Shown here: positions 51,786-59,971 of the stretch, in pieces
Layout of the letters: each line of letters starts with the position of its first letter
How positions within the stretch are numbered: the stretch's first letter is position 1
From: Marinobacter alexandrii
GTDB lineage: Bacteria > Bacteroidota > Bacteroidia > Cytophagales > Cyclobacteriaceae
Assembly (NCBI GenBank): GCA_039984955.1
Contig: JBDWTN010000007.1
Coordinates: 186,001-250,000, forward strand
Reading direction: 5' to 3'
Length of the DNA stretch: 64,000 nt
Translations under genes and position numbers: made by a program
Notes under the pieces: generated by a model
What the model was told of the DNA's origin: nothing
Databases searched by the model: none
The model's input: only the letters and a program-made list of their open reading frames with translations

Positions 51786-52984
51786 AATTGCACTACCTCC
51801 TATTACTATTTCTTTTCAATTACTGCACACAAACTCAAGAAGAAAAATCTCAGCTGATCTATGAACTCTCCAGCCCAGCAGCTGATCACTCAAGTCTACC
51901 CTATCTAGTTAAAGGTGACGATGGAAAGCTGTATTTAAGTTGGGTGGAAAAGGGGGATTCGATCAAGGTAGTTTTAAAATATTCAGAATTTCAATCTGAA
52001 AGCTGGTCTACTCCAGAGTCTATTGCTCACGGAAATAACTGGTTTGTTAACTGGGCTGATTATCCCATGATTGCAGCGGATAAGAAGGGAAATAAAATTG
52101 CCCATTACTTAGCCAAAAGTTCTAAAAGCACCTATTCTTACGATGTTAATATAGTTCTGAAACATCCTGACTCAGCAAATTGGTCTAAACCGATTATTCC
52201 CCATACTGATAACACACCTACAGAGCACGGATTTGTTACCATGTTGCCTAATAACAATGACTCTTTTGTACTTGCTTGGTTGGATGGACGAAATACTACC
52301 ACTGGGGATCATAGCGATCATGGAAGTGGTGGAGCCATGACCATTCGTACCGCGGTTTTAGATATGGAAGGGAATCTATCTAAGGAATTTGAACTTGATA
52401 GTCGAATCTGTGACTGCTGTCAAACAAGCGGCATACTGACTAAAAATGGGCCAATCTTTGTATATCGTGACCGTTCTGTAGATGAAATACGAGATATGGC
52501 ATATATTTCGAAAGTGGATGAGGAATGGCAAGCACCAAAGCTAGTAGCCAGAGACAACTGGAATATTTCAGGCTGTCCAGTCAATGGTCCTAGAATGGCT
52601 GCAACTGATAACACCATAGCTGTAGCCTGGTATACAGCAGCTTTGAATCGTCCCATGGTCAAAGTTGCATTCAAGGCTGGTGTAGAATTTGATGCTCCAA
52701 TCATTGTTGACAATTCTTCTCCTATCGGAAGAGTAGATGTTGTGATCATTAATGATCAAACAGTAATTGTTAGCTGGCTGGACGATGGGGAAACACCTGC
52801 CATCAAATATAGAGAGGTCCGTAAAAATGGATCTATGTCCCCAGTATATGTAGTCGCAGCAACATCGGAAGCGCGTGGAAGTGGCTTTCCCCAAATGGAG
52901 ATTCATGAAGGATCGATCTACTTCGCCTGGACCGAAGTAGGCGAAGTAGATCAAATCAGAATGAAGAAAGTCACCCTTAATTAG
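51782..52984 (+). CDS. sialidase-like (BNR) beta-propeller lipoprotein
   Basis: 400 residues with a lipoprotein signal (LHYLLLLFLFNYC, Cys about 15). The propeller shows YLVKGDDGKLYLSWVE-type strands and a SRICDCCQTSG cysteine cluster near 215, a mark of this exo-alpha-sialidase-like group in Bacteroidota. The catalytic arginine triad of true sialidases is not evident, so a hydrolase call is not safe. It is coupled to the DUF6503 gene. Its stop overlaps the stop of the anti-sigma gene on the other strand. Confidence 0.75.
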   Translation: MKLHYLLLLFLFNYCTQTQEEKSQLIYELSSPAADHSSLPYLVKGDDGKLYLSWVEKGDSIKVVLKYSEFQSESWSTPESIAHGNNWFVNWADYPMIAADKKGNKIAHYLAKSSKSTYSYDVNIVLKHPDSANWSKPIIPHTDNTPTEHGFVTMLPNNNDSFVLAWLDGRNTTTGDHSDHGSGGAMTIRTAVLDMEGNLSKEFELDSRICDCCQTSGILTKNGPIFVYRDRSVDEIRDMAYISKVDEEWQAPKLVARDNWNISGCPVNGPRMAATDNTIAVAWYTAALNRPMVKVAFKAGVEFDAPIIVDNSSPIGRVDVVIINDQTVIVSWLDDGETPAIKYREVRKNGSMSPVYVVAATSEARGSGFPQMEIHEGSIYFAWTEVGEVDQIRMKKVTLN

Positions 52985-53322
52985 GTGGAATATCTATTGA
53001 TTAACCTTCGATAGTTTCCAGTGCTTAAGATCGCAATTACCAGCATTAAAAAGACAGATATTATTACCACTGTTTTGCTTGACAGTATGGCAAGTGATTC
53101 ATAGAAAATTGTAGAGATTAGTAAGATCATTCCTATGACAATTGAGAATAAAAAGTACCGAAATGATATTCTAAGCTTTGCTGCAACTGAAGCTTTATGC
53201 TCATCAATTTCGACCATCTTTAATAGGACAGTTTCTTCGAAATTTTTATCAGAAATTTCAATTTTTGCCTTTCTGACTATCTCTTGAAGGAAATCGTCCT
53301 TAAATTCATCAGACTCTATCAT
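52981..53322 (-). CDS. membrane anti-sigma-like protein
   Basis: 113 residues: a cytoplasmic helical N-terminal part (about 1-45, with SDKNFEETVLLKMVEIDEHK) and two membrane helices (FRYFLFSIVIGMILLISTIF; VVIISVFLMLVIAILSTG). It sits one base after a sigma-70 gene, as membrane anti-sigma factors do. Its 3' end overlaps that of the sialidase-like gene by four bases. Confidence 0.65.
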   Translation of the reverse strand: MIESDEFKDDFLQEIVRKAKIEISDKNFEETVLLKMVEIDEHKASVAAKLRISFRYFLFSIVIGMILLISTIFYESLAILSSKTVVIISVFLMLVIAILSTGNYRRLINRYST

Positions 53323-53323
53323 G

Positions 53324-53842
53324 CTATTTCGTTTTTTCCATTTTACTTCTCAAGTTCTTTCTTGCTCTATGCAAAATTACTTTTGTATTTGCCAGAGTCC
53401 AGCCTGTAATGTTCATAACCTCTTTTAAACTATTCTCTTCCAAATAAAAAAGATTTAGTGCCAGGCTTTCATTTGCAGGCAATGCCTTTAGTGCTTTTTC
53501 AATTCTTTCTCGATCTTCATCTGACTCATTGGCTGAAGTTTTCTTAAAACTAACCTCGTTTATATCTGTTGTCGGAACTTCCTTTTTCAGCTTTCTCAGT
53601 CGCTGGAAAGATTCATTGACCACTATCCGATAAAACCAAGTACTAAATTTTGACTCTCTGTTGAAGGACTTAATTCCACTAAAAGCTTTTACAAAAGCAT
53701 CTTGAGCCACTTCCTCGGCATATTGATCATCTTTTACAATGGATACCGCAATGTTTAAGGCCATGTCTTTGTAGGTATTGATGAAGTAACGATAAGCATC
53801 GGAATCTCCTGCAAGGATTTTATCGAGGTAAACCTCATCCAT
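53324..53842 (-). CDS. ECF-type sigma-70 factor
   Basis: 172 residues from the ATG at 53842 (MDEVYLDKILAGDSDAYRYF). The frame is open 18 codons more upstream, but this start gives the family's usual N-terminus. Region 2: YKDMALNIAVSIVKDDQYAE with EVAQDAFVKAFSG. Region 4: LPANESLALNLFYLEENSLK with VMNITGWTLANTKVILHRA. It starts within the last eight bases of the DUF6249 gene, so the two are coupled. Confidence 0.92.
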   Translation of the reverse strand: MDEVYLDKILAGDSDAYRYFINTYKDMALNIAVSIVKDDQYAEEVAQDAFVKAFSGIKSFNRESKFSTWFYRIVVNESFQRLRKLKKEVPTTDINEVSFKKTSANESDEDRERIEKALKALPANESLALNLFYLEENSLKEVMNITGWTLANTKVILHRARKNLRSKMEKTK

Positions 53843-54227
53843 GCTTATCCAATCCCTTTTTTCCAATGAAATGATTAACCACACACGCAATTCCAAGACA
53901 TGCTCCGATGATGAATGTAATCAAAAACCCTTTGAACAATTCCATATCATTTTCCAATGATTTGACTAGAAACCCTATTAACAAAAAAGCGATACTCATT
54001 CCGACTAACACCACTCCTACTTTGAGCCAAGGAAAAGTAAACTCAAACTTGTTCTCTTTCTGAACGCCAATGATGTCCTCCAATTTATCACCTCTCTCAA
54101 TCAGAACCATCCGCTCTTTATCTCTTGCCTGATGATAGAAATACCAGGATAGAAACAGTGCTGCTATGAAAGCCACACCGATGATACAAAAGACAATTAA
54201 TTGAGTTATTTCTATTGTATTTCCCAT
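53835..54227 (-). CDS. DUF6249-type membrane protein
   Basis: 130 residues, three hydrophobic segments (about 8-30, 68-88, 97-120). The cytoplasmic loop has DKERMVLIERGDKLEDIIG, typical of DUF6249 proteins, which regularly precede sigma factor genes in Bacteroidota. It may tie sigma activity to the membrane state; the role is not known. It overlaps the sigma gene by eight bases and is five bases from the gene before it. Confidence 0.8.
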   Translation of the reverse strand: MGNTIEITQLIVFCIIGVAFIAALFLSWYFYHQARDKERMVLIERGDKLEDIIGVQKENKFEFTFPWLKVGVVLVGMSIAFLLIGFLVKSLENDMELFKGFLITFIIGACLGIACVVNHFIGKKGLDKHG

Positions 54228-54232
54228 TTTTC

Positions 54233-55003
54233 TTATCCTTTATCTATTTTTTGTGCTGGCATCTCTCCTTCCGGAGTTTTCATTACAAGACTGGTAATCA
54301 CTCCATTTCCGTTAGCAATAAACGTAATAATGGTACTTGAATCTTCTGTTGCAAACTCATTATTCGAGGTAGGTTTGATTTCTACTTTTTGCCCTTGAGC
54401 ATCCCCGAATAATTTACCATCTTCTAGGACAATCGATAAGATAAAATCCGGAGAAAACTGATAATCACCCAGAAATTTCTTCATATTCTTATCGCTCAAC
54501 TCGATAAACTCAAGGCCAGTATTCACCATCGTCACCTGACTATGAGCATAGCTTACAACTCTTGATAGCTTCCATTCTTTCCCATCGAGCAACCAAAGGT
54601 GTGAAAATTTAGCCTGTGTGCTGCCAAAGTTGTGTATCCCATTTTGTAAAGCACCATAGAGACCTTTTTCATTGTAAAGAGGAAATACTTCTAAGCTAGT
54701 ATTACCAAGTTCCCGATTTAATACATTCTTACCATTCTTACATAAATTCTTTTTGATGGTATTGATAAACTCCTTCTTCGAACCAATGAATCCATCTTTA
54801 TCATGAAAGAATTCAAAATCATCATTCACCAGTTTTTCCATTTGTTCAAGATTGCATTCGTTGAAGCCGATCGAGAAGAGTAATCGATCCTTTTCCTTCA
54901 ATACTTCAAATAGTTCTGCTTCATTGACCACTTGTGCTTGCAGTGAGCCCGTTGAAAAAATCAGTAATGTAATAATGACTTGTAGTACAGTTAATGTGCG
55001 CAT
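54233..55003 (-). CDS. secreted DUF4440/NTF2-like protein
   Basis: 256 residues with a signal peptide (VLQVIITLLIFSTGSLQAQ). The first 120 residues of the mature form are a DUF4440 domain (NLEQMEKLVNDDFEFFHDKD, then AKFSHLWLLDGKEWKLSRVV). The last 80 residues form a beta domain (FLGDYQFSPDFILSIVLEDG; VITSLVMKTPEGEMPAQKI) of DUF3471 type, often seen after beta-lactamase-like or NTF2-like parts. It leads the DUF6249-sigma-anti-sigma run, so it may be part of the same transcript. Confidence 0.82.
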   Translation of the reverse strand: MRTLTVLQVIITLLIFSTGSLQAQVVNEAELFEVLKEKDRLLFSIGFNECNLEQMEKLVNDDFEFFHDKDGFIGSKKEFINTIKKNLCKNGKNVLNRELGNTSLEVFPLYNEKGLYGALQNGIHNFGSTQAKFSHLWLLDGKEWKLSRVVSYAHSQVTMVNTGLEFIELSDKNMKKFLGDYQFSPDFILSIVLEDGKLFGDAQGQKVEIKPTSNNEFATEDSSTIITFIANGNGVITSLVMKTPEGEMPAQKIDKG

Positions 55004-55148
55004 AGTATTTCTTATTTTGAATTATTATGCCCGGTTGGATGAAAAGATTTTTGAAAAGGTTACAATCCTTGAAAAAAGTTTGAGAAAATCATGAAGGGAG
55101 ATTTATTCGTGCTGTATTTAATAGCTATGTATAAGATGCATTCCTGAA

Positions 55149-55190
55149 GAACTCCGAAGACTAGCCGTCCATGTTCAAAACTTCGGAGGT
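55149..55190. repeat. intergenic imperfect palindrome
   Basis: CTCCGAAG and CTTCGGAG arms around a spacer that includes GTTCAAAAC. The same core (GTTTTGAA on the minus strand) and GA-CT-TCC flanks recur at 63200-63231. Not followed by a T run. The rest of 55004-55206 holds nothing else I can name. Confidence 0.4.
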
Positions 55191-55206
55191 CTATTTAACT
55201 GATAAA

Positions 55207-56337
55207 CTAACCAGTTTTCTTCAAGCCAAACAATCGCCAGAGAAGCCTTACCCTTCGAATCAAAAACTCATAAAGCAGCCAACTAAGCCCAAACGTCCCG
55301 ATCAACATCACGCTGAATTTTATCACAAGACTCCATTCCATATCATAGATGTAATAGCCTATAACTATGATGATTGTCTGATGTAGGATGTAAAATGGAT
55401 AAACCGCTCGATTAGCATATGCTATCGTCCTACTTTTCTTATTGAGATTCAAAGAAGACCACCCAAAAATTGTCAATATCCATGCCCAGAGGTTGATGAC
55501 CTTTATAAGTGCCTCTGTGAAATGAACTATGTAAGAATCCTCTAAAAAATACCATCTGTACAAGAGCGCTGCAAAGCACATAACTCCCATAACCAGCATC
55601 TTTTTCCAAATGCGTCCTACAGCATTCCAAAACTGCTCTTTAATAGAGATCAGAATAAACCCATAAAAGAACAAGATTATACTACTCATAAAATTAAACC
55701 AGTCCCATACCAGATTGTGCGTAACATCAAAGAATGGCTCTAGAAATGCTTCGCAGAGATACAAAGGCAAAATCAGCCAAAACAAAAAATATGGATTTCT
55801 GGACACTCGTTTTCGTATCCAGGACAAAAAAGAATGATTTGGTTTGTTTCTCAGCTGAACAAATATGGGAGTGAGAACGATAGAAAAAACCAATAGATAG
55901 GGTAAAAACCAGAGGTGATGCCAGCTAAAATTTCCTTCGGGATAAAACCCATTTATAAACTCCCAACTTGCAAACCACTCTAGAAAAGAACCAGAGTAAT
56001 CACCATCATAGACTCTTTCCATATAGACCTGAGGCGAAACAATCAGAACCATACCTACAGCCAGCGGAATATAAAGACGAATAAAACGTTCTTTTATAAA
56101 CTGGCCAGCAGAACGAAAAGAAAGTGCATAAGCAGTTCCCATTCCTGAAATAACAAACAAGATGGGCAATCTCCATTGATTGAGAAATAGCATGGGATAT
56201 CTCAGCCACCCATATACTTCATTGTTCTTGATGTGCCATCCCCAAGGAACGAAAAACATCCCTACATGATAGAAAATTAAAAGACTGAACACAATGACTC
56301 TAAGCCAGTCCAAGTCATATCGACGTACTTTTTCCAT
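55207..56337 (-). CDS. acyltransferase-3 family membrane protein
   Basis: 376 residues with about ten membrane helices. It starts YDLDWLRVIVFSLLIFYHVG, the Asp-His region of the acyltransferase-3/OpgC family, and has NQWRLPILFVISGMG and FSWHHLWFLPYLLVF, also family marks. It would transfer acyl groups (acetyl, succinyl) to envelope glycans or lipids. Its start is one base after the AraC-FtsX fusion stop, so it is downstream in one operon. Confidence 0.9.
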   Translation of the reverse strand: MEKVRRYDLDWLRVIVFSLLIFYHVGMFFVPWGWHIKNNEVYGWLRYPMLFLNQWRLPILFVISGMGTAYALSFRSAGQFIKERFIRLYIPLAVGMVLIVSPQVYMERVYDGDYSGSFLEWFASWEFINGFYPEGNFSWHHLWFLPYLLVFSIVLTPIFVQLRNKPNHSFLSWIRKRVSRNPYFLFWLILPLYLCEAFLEPFFDVTHNLVWDWFNFMSSIILFFYGFILISIKEQFWNAVGRIWKKMLVMGVMCFAALLYRWYFLEDSYIVHFTEALIKVINLWAWILTIFGWSSLNLNKKSRTIAYANRAVYPFYILHQTIIIVIGYYIYDMEWSLVIKFSVMLIGTFGLSWLLYEFLIRRVRLLWRLFGLKKTG

Positions 56338-56338
56338 G

Positions 56339-59300
56339 TTACTCGTATCTCAATGAATCCACTGGATTAGAGAAGGTGATCTTAGTTACCGCTGAACCTA
56401 CACTTAGAATAGCCACAACCAGTAGAGCAAGACTTGCCCAAATAAATGGCATAATTCCAAAAGACGCTTGGTACGAAAACTCGCTCATCCATGTTTGCAT
56501 GAGCAAATAGGCCAAAGGAAGCCCAATCAGAAGCGCAATTGTAATCAGCTTTAAAAACTGACCTAGCACCATGCGCATGATTTGAGGAGAGCTAGCTCCC
56601 AATATTTTCCTCATACCCACTTCTTTGATTCTGTGGCTAAGTGTCGCAATGGCCATTCCTAGCAAACCAAGACATGCCAATGCCACCGCTATACCTGTGA
56701 AGACGGAAAAAATATTTAGCGTTTTCATCTCTCCTTCATACAATTCAGCCAACTGCTGATCCATGAAGTAATACTCAAAAGGAAGTTCTGCATTCAATTG
56801 GCTGTAAATTTCTTCTATCTCAGTCATCACGCTTCCGAATTCATTCCCATCCAATTTGACCAAAACATGCCCGGCTGCATAGGGTTCGACTACCATAAGT
56901 AAAGGTTGTATTTCTTGATGAAGCGATTTGTAATGAAAGTCTTTTACCACACCAATGATTTGACCTTCGTAGGTTGTATCATTATCAACCCACATAAGCA
57001 GCTCTCCTACTGGATTTTCCATGTTTAGCTGCTGGGCAGCTATTTCATTGATAACAAAACTGGCATTGGCTGTATCTGATGCATAAGATGGATCAAAAGC
57101 TCGGCCTGCTACAGTTCTTAAACCCAGTACTTCCTCTACCCCAAAATCAACCATTACCTCCGAAAAATCTATTCGATTGTCCGGGTTATTCTTCGCATAT
57201 ACAGGATGTTGATTAAACTGACCTCCAGGTAGGTTAGAAATCATTGAAGTACTTCTTACGCCAGAAATAGTTTCAATTTGCTGCCTCACGGAATAGACAG
57301 CAGGAAGGTTTATGCCTCCCGTAGCAATGCTCACTGGAATATTGAAAGAGATGACTGCTTCTTGATCAAACCCCAATTCTGTATTTTTCATAAAATCAAT
57401 CTGACGGAAAATAATCAAGCTACCCGTAATCAAAATCGCAGAAACTGCAAATTGCAAAACAACAAGTACACTACGCATTCTCACCCCTTTTGCTGAAGTA
57501 GTCAGCTTTCCTTTCAATACCTCCGTTGGTTTGAAAGAAGAAAGCGCTATTGCAGGATAGAAGCCCGCCAAAAGACCAATACCTAGAGACAGTCCCAATG
57601 ATTTAAGAAAGAAAGCACCATTGAAAATAGAATCAGTCATGAAATTTTTTCCTGATAGAAAATTGAATCCGTTAATAAAAAGGTATGCAACAATCAGAGA
57701 GAGGATGAATGCAATCAAAGAAAAGATGATTGATTCTAGGTAAAACTGAATAGTGAGATTAGCGGAAACTGCTCCCAATGTTTTGCGTACACCAATTTCC
57801 CTTGCTCGTTCCAGAGATTTTGCAGTGGTTAGATTGACATAATTGATGCCTGCAATAGTCAGCAAGAAAACTAATGTAGCTGTCAATATGTAGATATACA
57901 GCACATTCCCATTGCTTTCCAGCTCCCACCGTAAGTTTGAATGTAGATGAATATCTTCTATTGGCTGCACTCCAAAGTATCCAATCGATGCATCCATCAA
58001 TCCATCTATGCTTTCCTGATCCCAATCTAAATAGTTTGAAACCCACTCTGAGATTTTGGCTTGCAGCTCTGCAGGGTCAACTCCTTTGCCAGTTTTGATA
58101 TAATTGAAATGACCAAAATCTTCCCATGTCATCCAATTATCGTTGGGATTGATCTGTTTCAAAGTGATATAAGGAATGATGGCATTGAAGTGAAAATGAG
58201 CATTTTCAGGCATCCCTTTCACAACTGTTGTCACAGCAATAGGCATATCGTTTAACTCAAGTTCTCTTCCAATAGCGCTCGAATCGCCGAAATATTTTTG
58301 AGCCATTGCTTCTGTGATAATCAAAGAGAAAGGCTTGGTCAATGCTTCTTCATCTCCTTCCAGAACTTCAATATCGAAAACATCAAAAAAAGTGGAATCT
58401 GTAAAAAAGAAATCCGCCTCTTCAAACAACATATTAGTCTTAGGATTTTTCAACCTCACTGATTCCTTGCTCAGCCCCGGGCCATACCATGGTGATATAG
58501 AAACTGCTGCCTCCACCTCTGGCCAGTCATTAGCCATGGCTTGTGCCATTGGATGTGGTGTTCTTGTTTGTGGATTATCTCCCATCCATGTAATTCGGTA
58601 GATCTGGTCATAATCTGCTATGCCTTTGTCATATGAAAGCTCATCTTCAATAAACAAGTAGATGAAAATACTACACACAAACCCAACTGTCAAGCCAAAT
58701 AAATTTATCAACGAGAAGAGGCTATTTCTCTTCAAATTTCTACTAAACACTTTTAGAAAATTAAGAATCATGCTGCTTTTTATTTTTAGGTTAAAAACAT
58801 GATTCAAACTAAAAGTCTCACTGCCGAATGATGGTTCTTTCCGTTCGGATAGACGTTCTTCCCCATAAGTCTGAACGTTCTTTGCCTCACGATACTCCGA
58901 TGGAGTAAGCCCAGTTCTCTTCTTAAAAGCAGTGTTAAACGCTGATTTTGAGTTGTAGCCAACCATAGTAGCTACATTTTCAATTTTTATCTCCTGATAT
59001 CGTTTATCTCTAAGAATTTTACAAGCCTCTCTTATTCGGTAGCGTGCCATCAAATCCTGAAAGCTAATTTTCAATGACTCATTGAGTACTTGAGATAAAT
59101 GATGAGTAGTCGCTCCCAATTCCTCCGCCAGTTTACTTAGTGATGCATCGTCTCTTTGGTAGAACTTTTGTTCATCCATCACAGCTTCTAATTTTTCAAG
59201 AATTGAGGCTTTTATAGATGGATTGAGTGTCGACTTTTGATACTTGTTTCCTACTGGCACAGGTGTCAAAAAATTTGACTCTTTCAGCAGTTGGTAAAGT

Positions 59301-59854
59301 ACTTGACCAATAAGCAGCAGTAATAATAACGCAAAAGTCGGCGCTCCTACACCAATGAATGCTGTAACTAAAAGAAACAGATTATAGGTAATAAAATTTC
59401 GGAACCATCTGATTCTAGAACCCGCATTTAAAAAGTATGAAAATCCTCTGGAGTTACTCTCTAAGTACATCAATCGGATAGTTGAGAAAATATAGCTAAT
59501 AATGACTATTCCACTAAAAGCTGCAAGCACATATGCCTGATCCACGTAGATAGACGTAGCAATGAGTAGAACAACTGGCAACAGATGAATTCCACTTATT
59601 CGTTTCTTTTGAAAGAAGAAGGCCTTTGCATACAAAAACAAGACGATCGAAAGAGTACCCAATAGGGTAGGTCTGTTTAAATCGAATCCAAACTGCTGAG
59701 AAACTAAAATTCCAAGATAATTGAGAGTCAATACGCCAAGCCAACGTCCAGCGGGGAATTTATTTATCAGCAATATCACACCTGACAGGGTTCCTATCAA
59801 GAGGATACTCATCGTAAAAGTCTCAACCCAAGGGAATGACAACCACTGATCCAT
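56339..59854 (-). CDS. AraC-type regulator fused to FtsX/MacB-type ABC permease
   Basis: 1171 residues in one open frame. Residues 1-200 hold about six or seven membrane helices (TFTMSILLIGTLSGVILLI; LLIATSIYVDQAYVLAAF). Residues 235-340 are an AraC-type DNA-binding domain: SKLAEELGATTHHLSQVLNE and IENVATMVGYNSKSAFNTAF followed by KKRTGLTPSEYREA. A linker of about 25 residues leads to a full permease from about 362: SLFSLINLFGLTVGF, INYVNLTTAKSLERAREIG, HRIKEVGMRKILGASS and the end NPVDSLRYE. The membrane-AraC and FtsX parts are both known alone. Internal Met 362 (58771) could serve as a separate start. Confidence 0.88.
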   Translation of the reverse strand: MDQWLSFPWVETFTMSILLIGTLSGVILLINKFPAGRWLGVLTLNYLGILVSQQFGFDLNRPTLLGTLSIVLFLYAKAFFFQKKRISGIHLLPVVLLIATSIYVDQAYVLAAFSGIVIISYIFSTIRLMYLESNSRGFSYFLNAGSRIRWFRNFITYNLFLLVTAFIGVGAPTFALLLLLLIGQVLYQLLKESNFLTPVPVGNKYQKSTLNPSIKASILEKLEAVMDEQKFYQRDDASLSKLAEELGATTHHLSQVLNESLKISFQDLMARYRIREACKILRDKRYQEIKIENVATMVGYNSKSAFNTAFKKRTGLTPSEYREAKNVQTYGEERLSERKEPSFGSETFSLNHVFNLKIKSSMILNFLKVFSRNLKRNSLFSLINLFGLTVGFVCSIFIYLFIEDELSYDKGIADYDQIYRITWMGDNPQTRTPHPMAQAMANDWPEVEAAVSISPWYGPGLSKESVRLKNPKTNMLFEEADFFFTDSTFFDVFDIEVLEGDEEALTKPFSLIITEAMAQKYFGDSSAIGRELELNDMPIAVTTVVKGMPENAHFHFNAIIPYITLKQINPNDNWMTWEDFGHFNYIKTGKGVDPAELQAKISEWVSNYLDWDQESIDGLMDASIGYFGVQPIEDIHLHSNLRWELESNGNVLYIYILTATLVFLLTIAGINYVNLTTAKSLERAREIGVRKTLGAVSANLTIQFYLESIIFSLIAFILSLIVAYLFINGFNFLSGKNFMTDSIFNGAFFLKSLGLSLGIGLLAGFYPAIALSSFKPTEVLKGKLTTSAKGVRMRSVLVVLQFAVSAILITGSLIIFRQIDFMKNTELGFDQEAVISFNIPVSIATGGINLPAVYSVRQQIETISGVRSTSMISNLPGGQFNQHPVYAKNNPDNRIDFSEVMVDFGVEEVLGLRTVAGRAFDPSYASDTANASFVINEIAAQQLNMENPVGELLMWVDNDTTYEGQIIGVVKDFHYKSLHQEIQPLLMVVEPYAAGHVLVKLDGNEFGSVMTEIEEIYSQLNAELPFEYYFMDQQLAELYEGEMKTLNIFSVFTGIAVALACLGLLGMAIATLSHRIKEVGMRKILGASSPQIMRMVLGQFLKLITIALLIGLPLAYLLMQTWMSEFSYQASFGIMPFIWASLALLVVAILSVGSAVTKITFSNPVDSLRYE

Positions 59855-59971
59855 TAATCAAAAATGGGGAAATAGTTGGATTTGATAAGCTATGGTCTAG
59901 TTTTTCTTCATATGACATTCGAAACGCGTTACTAATTAGGTCAATTATATAAATTGTCAATCGATATCAAT

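Noticed and set aside
55171-55386. Plus-strand frame of 71 codons
   Set aside because: It is antisense to the acyltransferase 3' end and lacks any recognisable feature.
58740-58900. Frameshift or assembly error as the source of the AraC-FtsX fusion
   Set aside because: The frame runs without a stop through a plausible linker and both halves are complete; an error cannot be excluded without reads but nothing in the sequence points to it.
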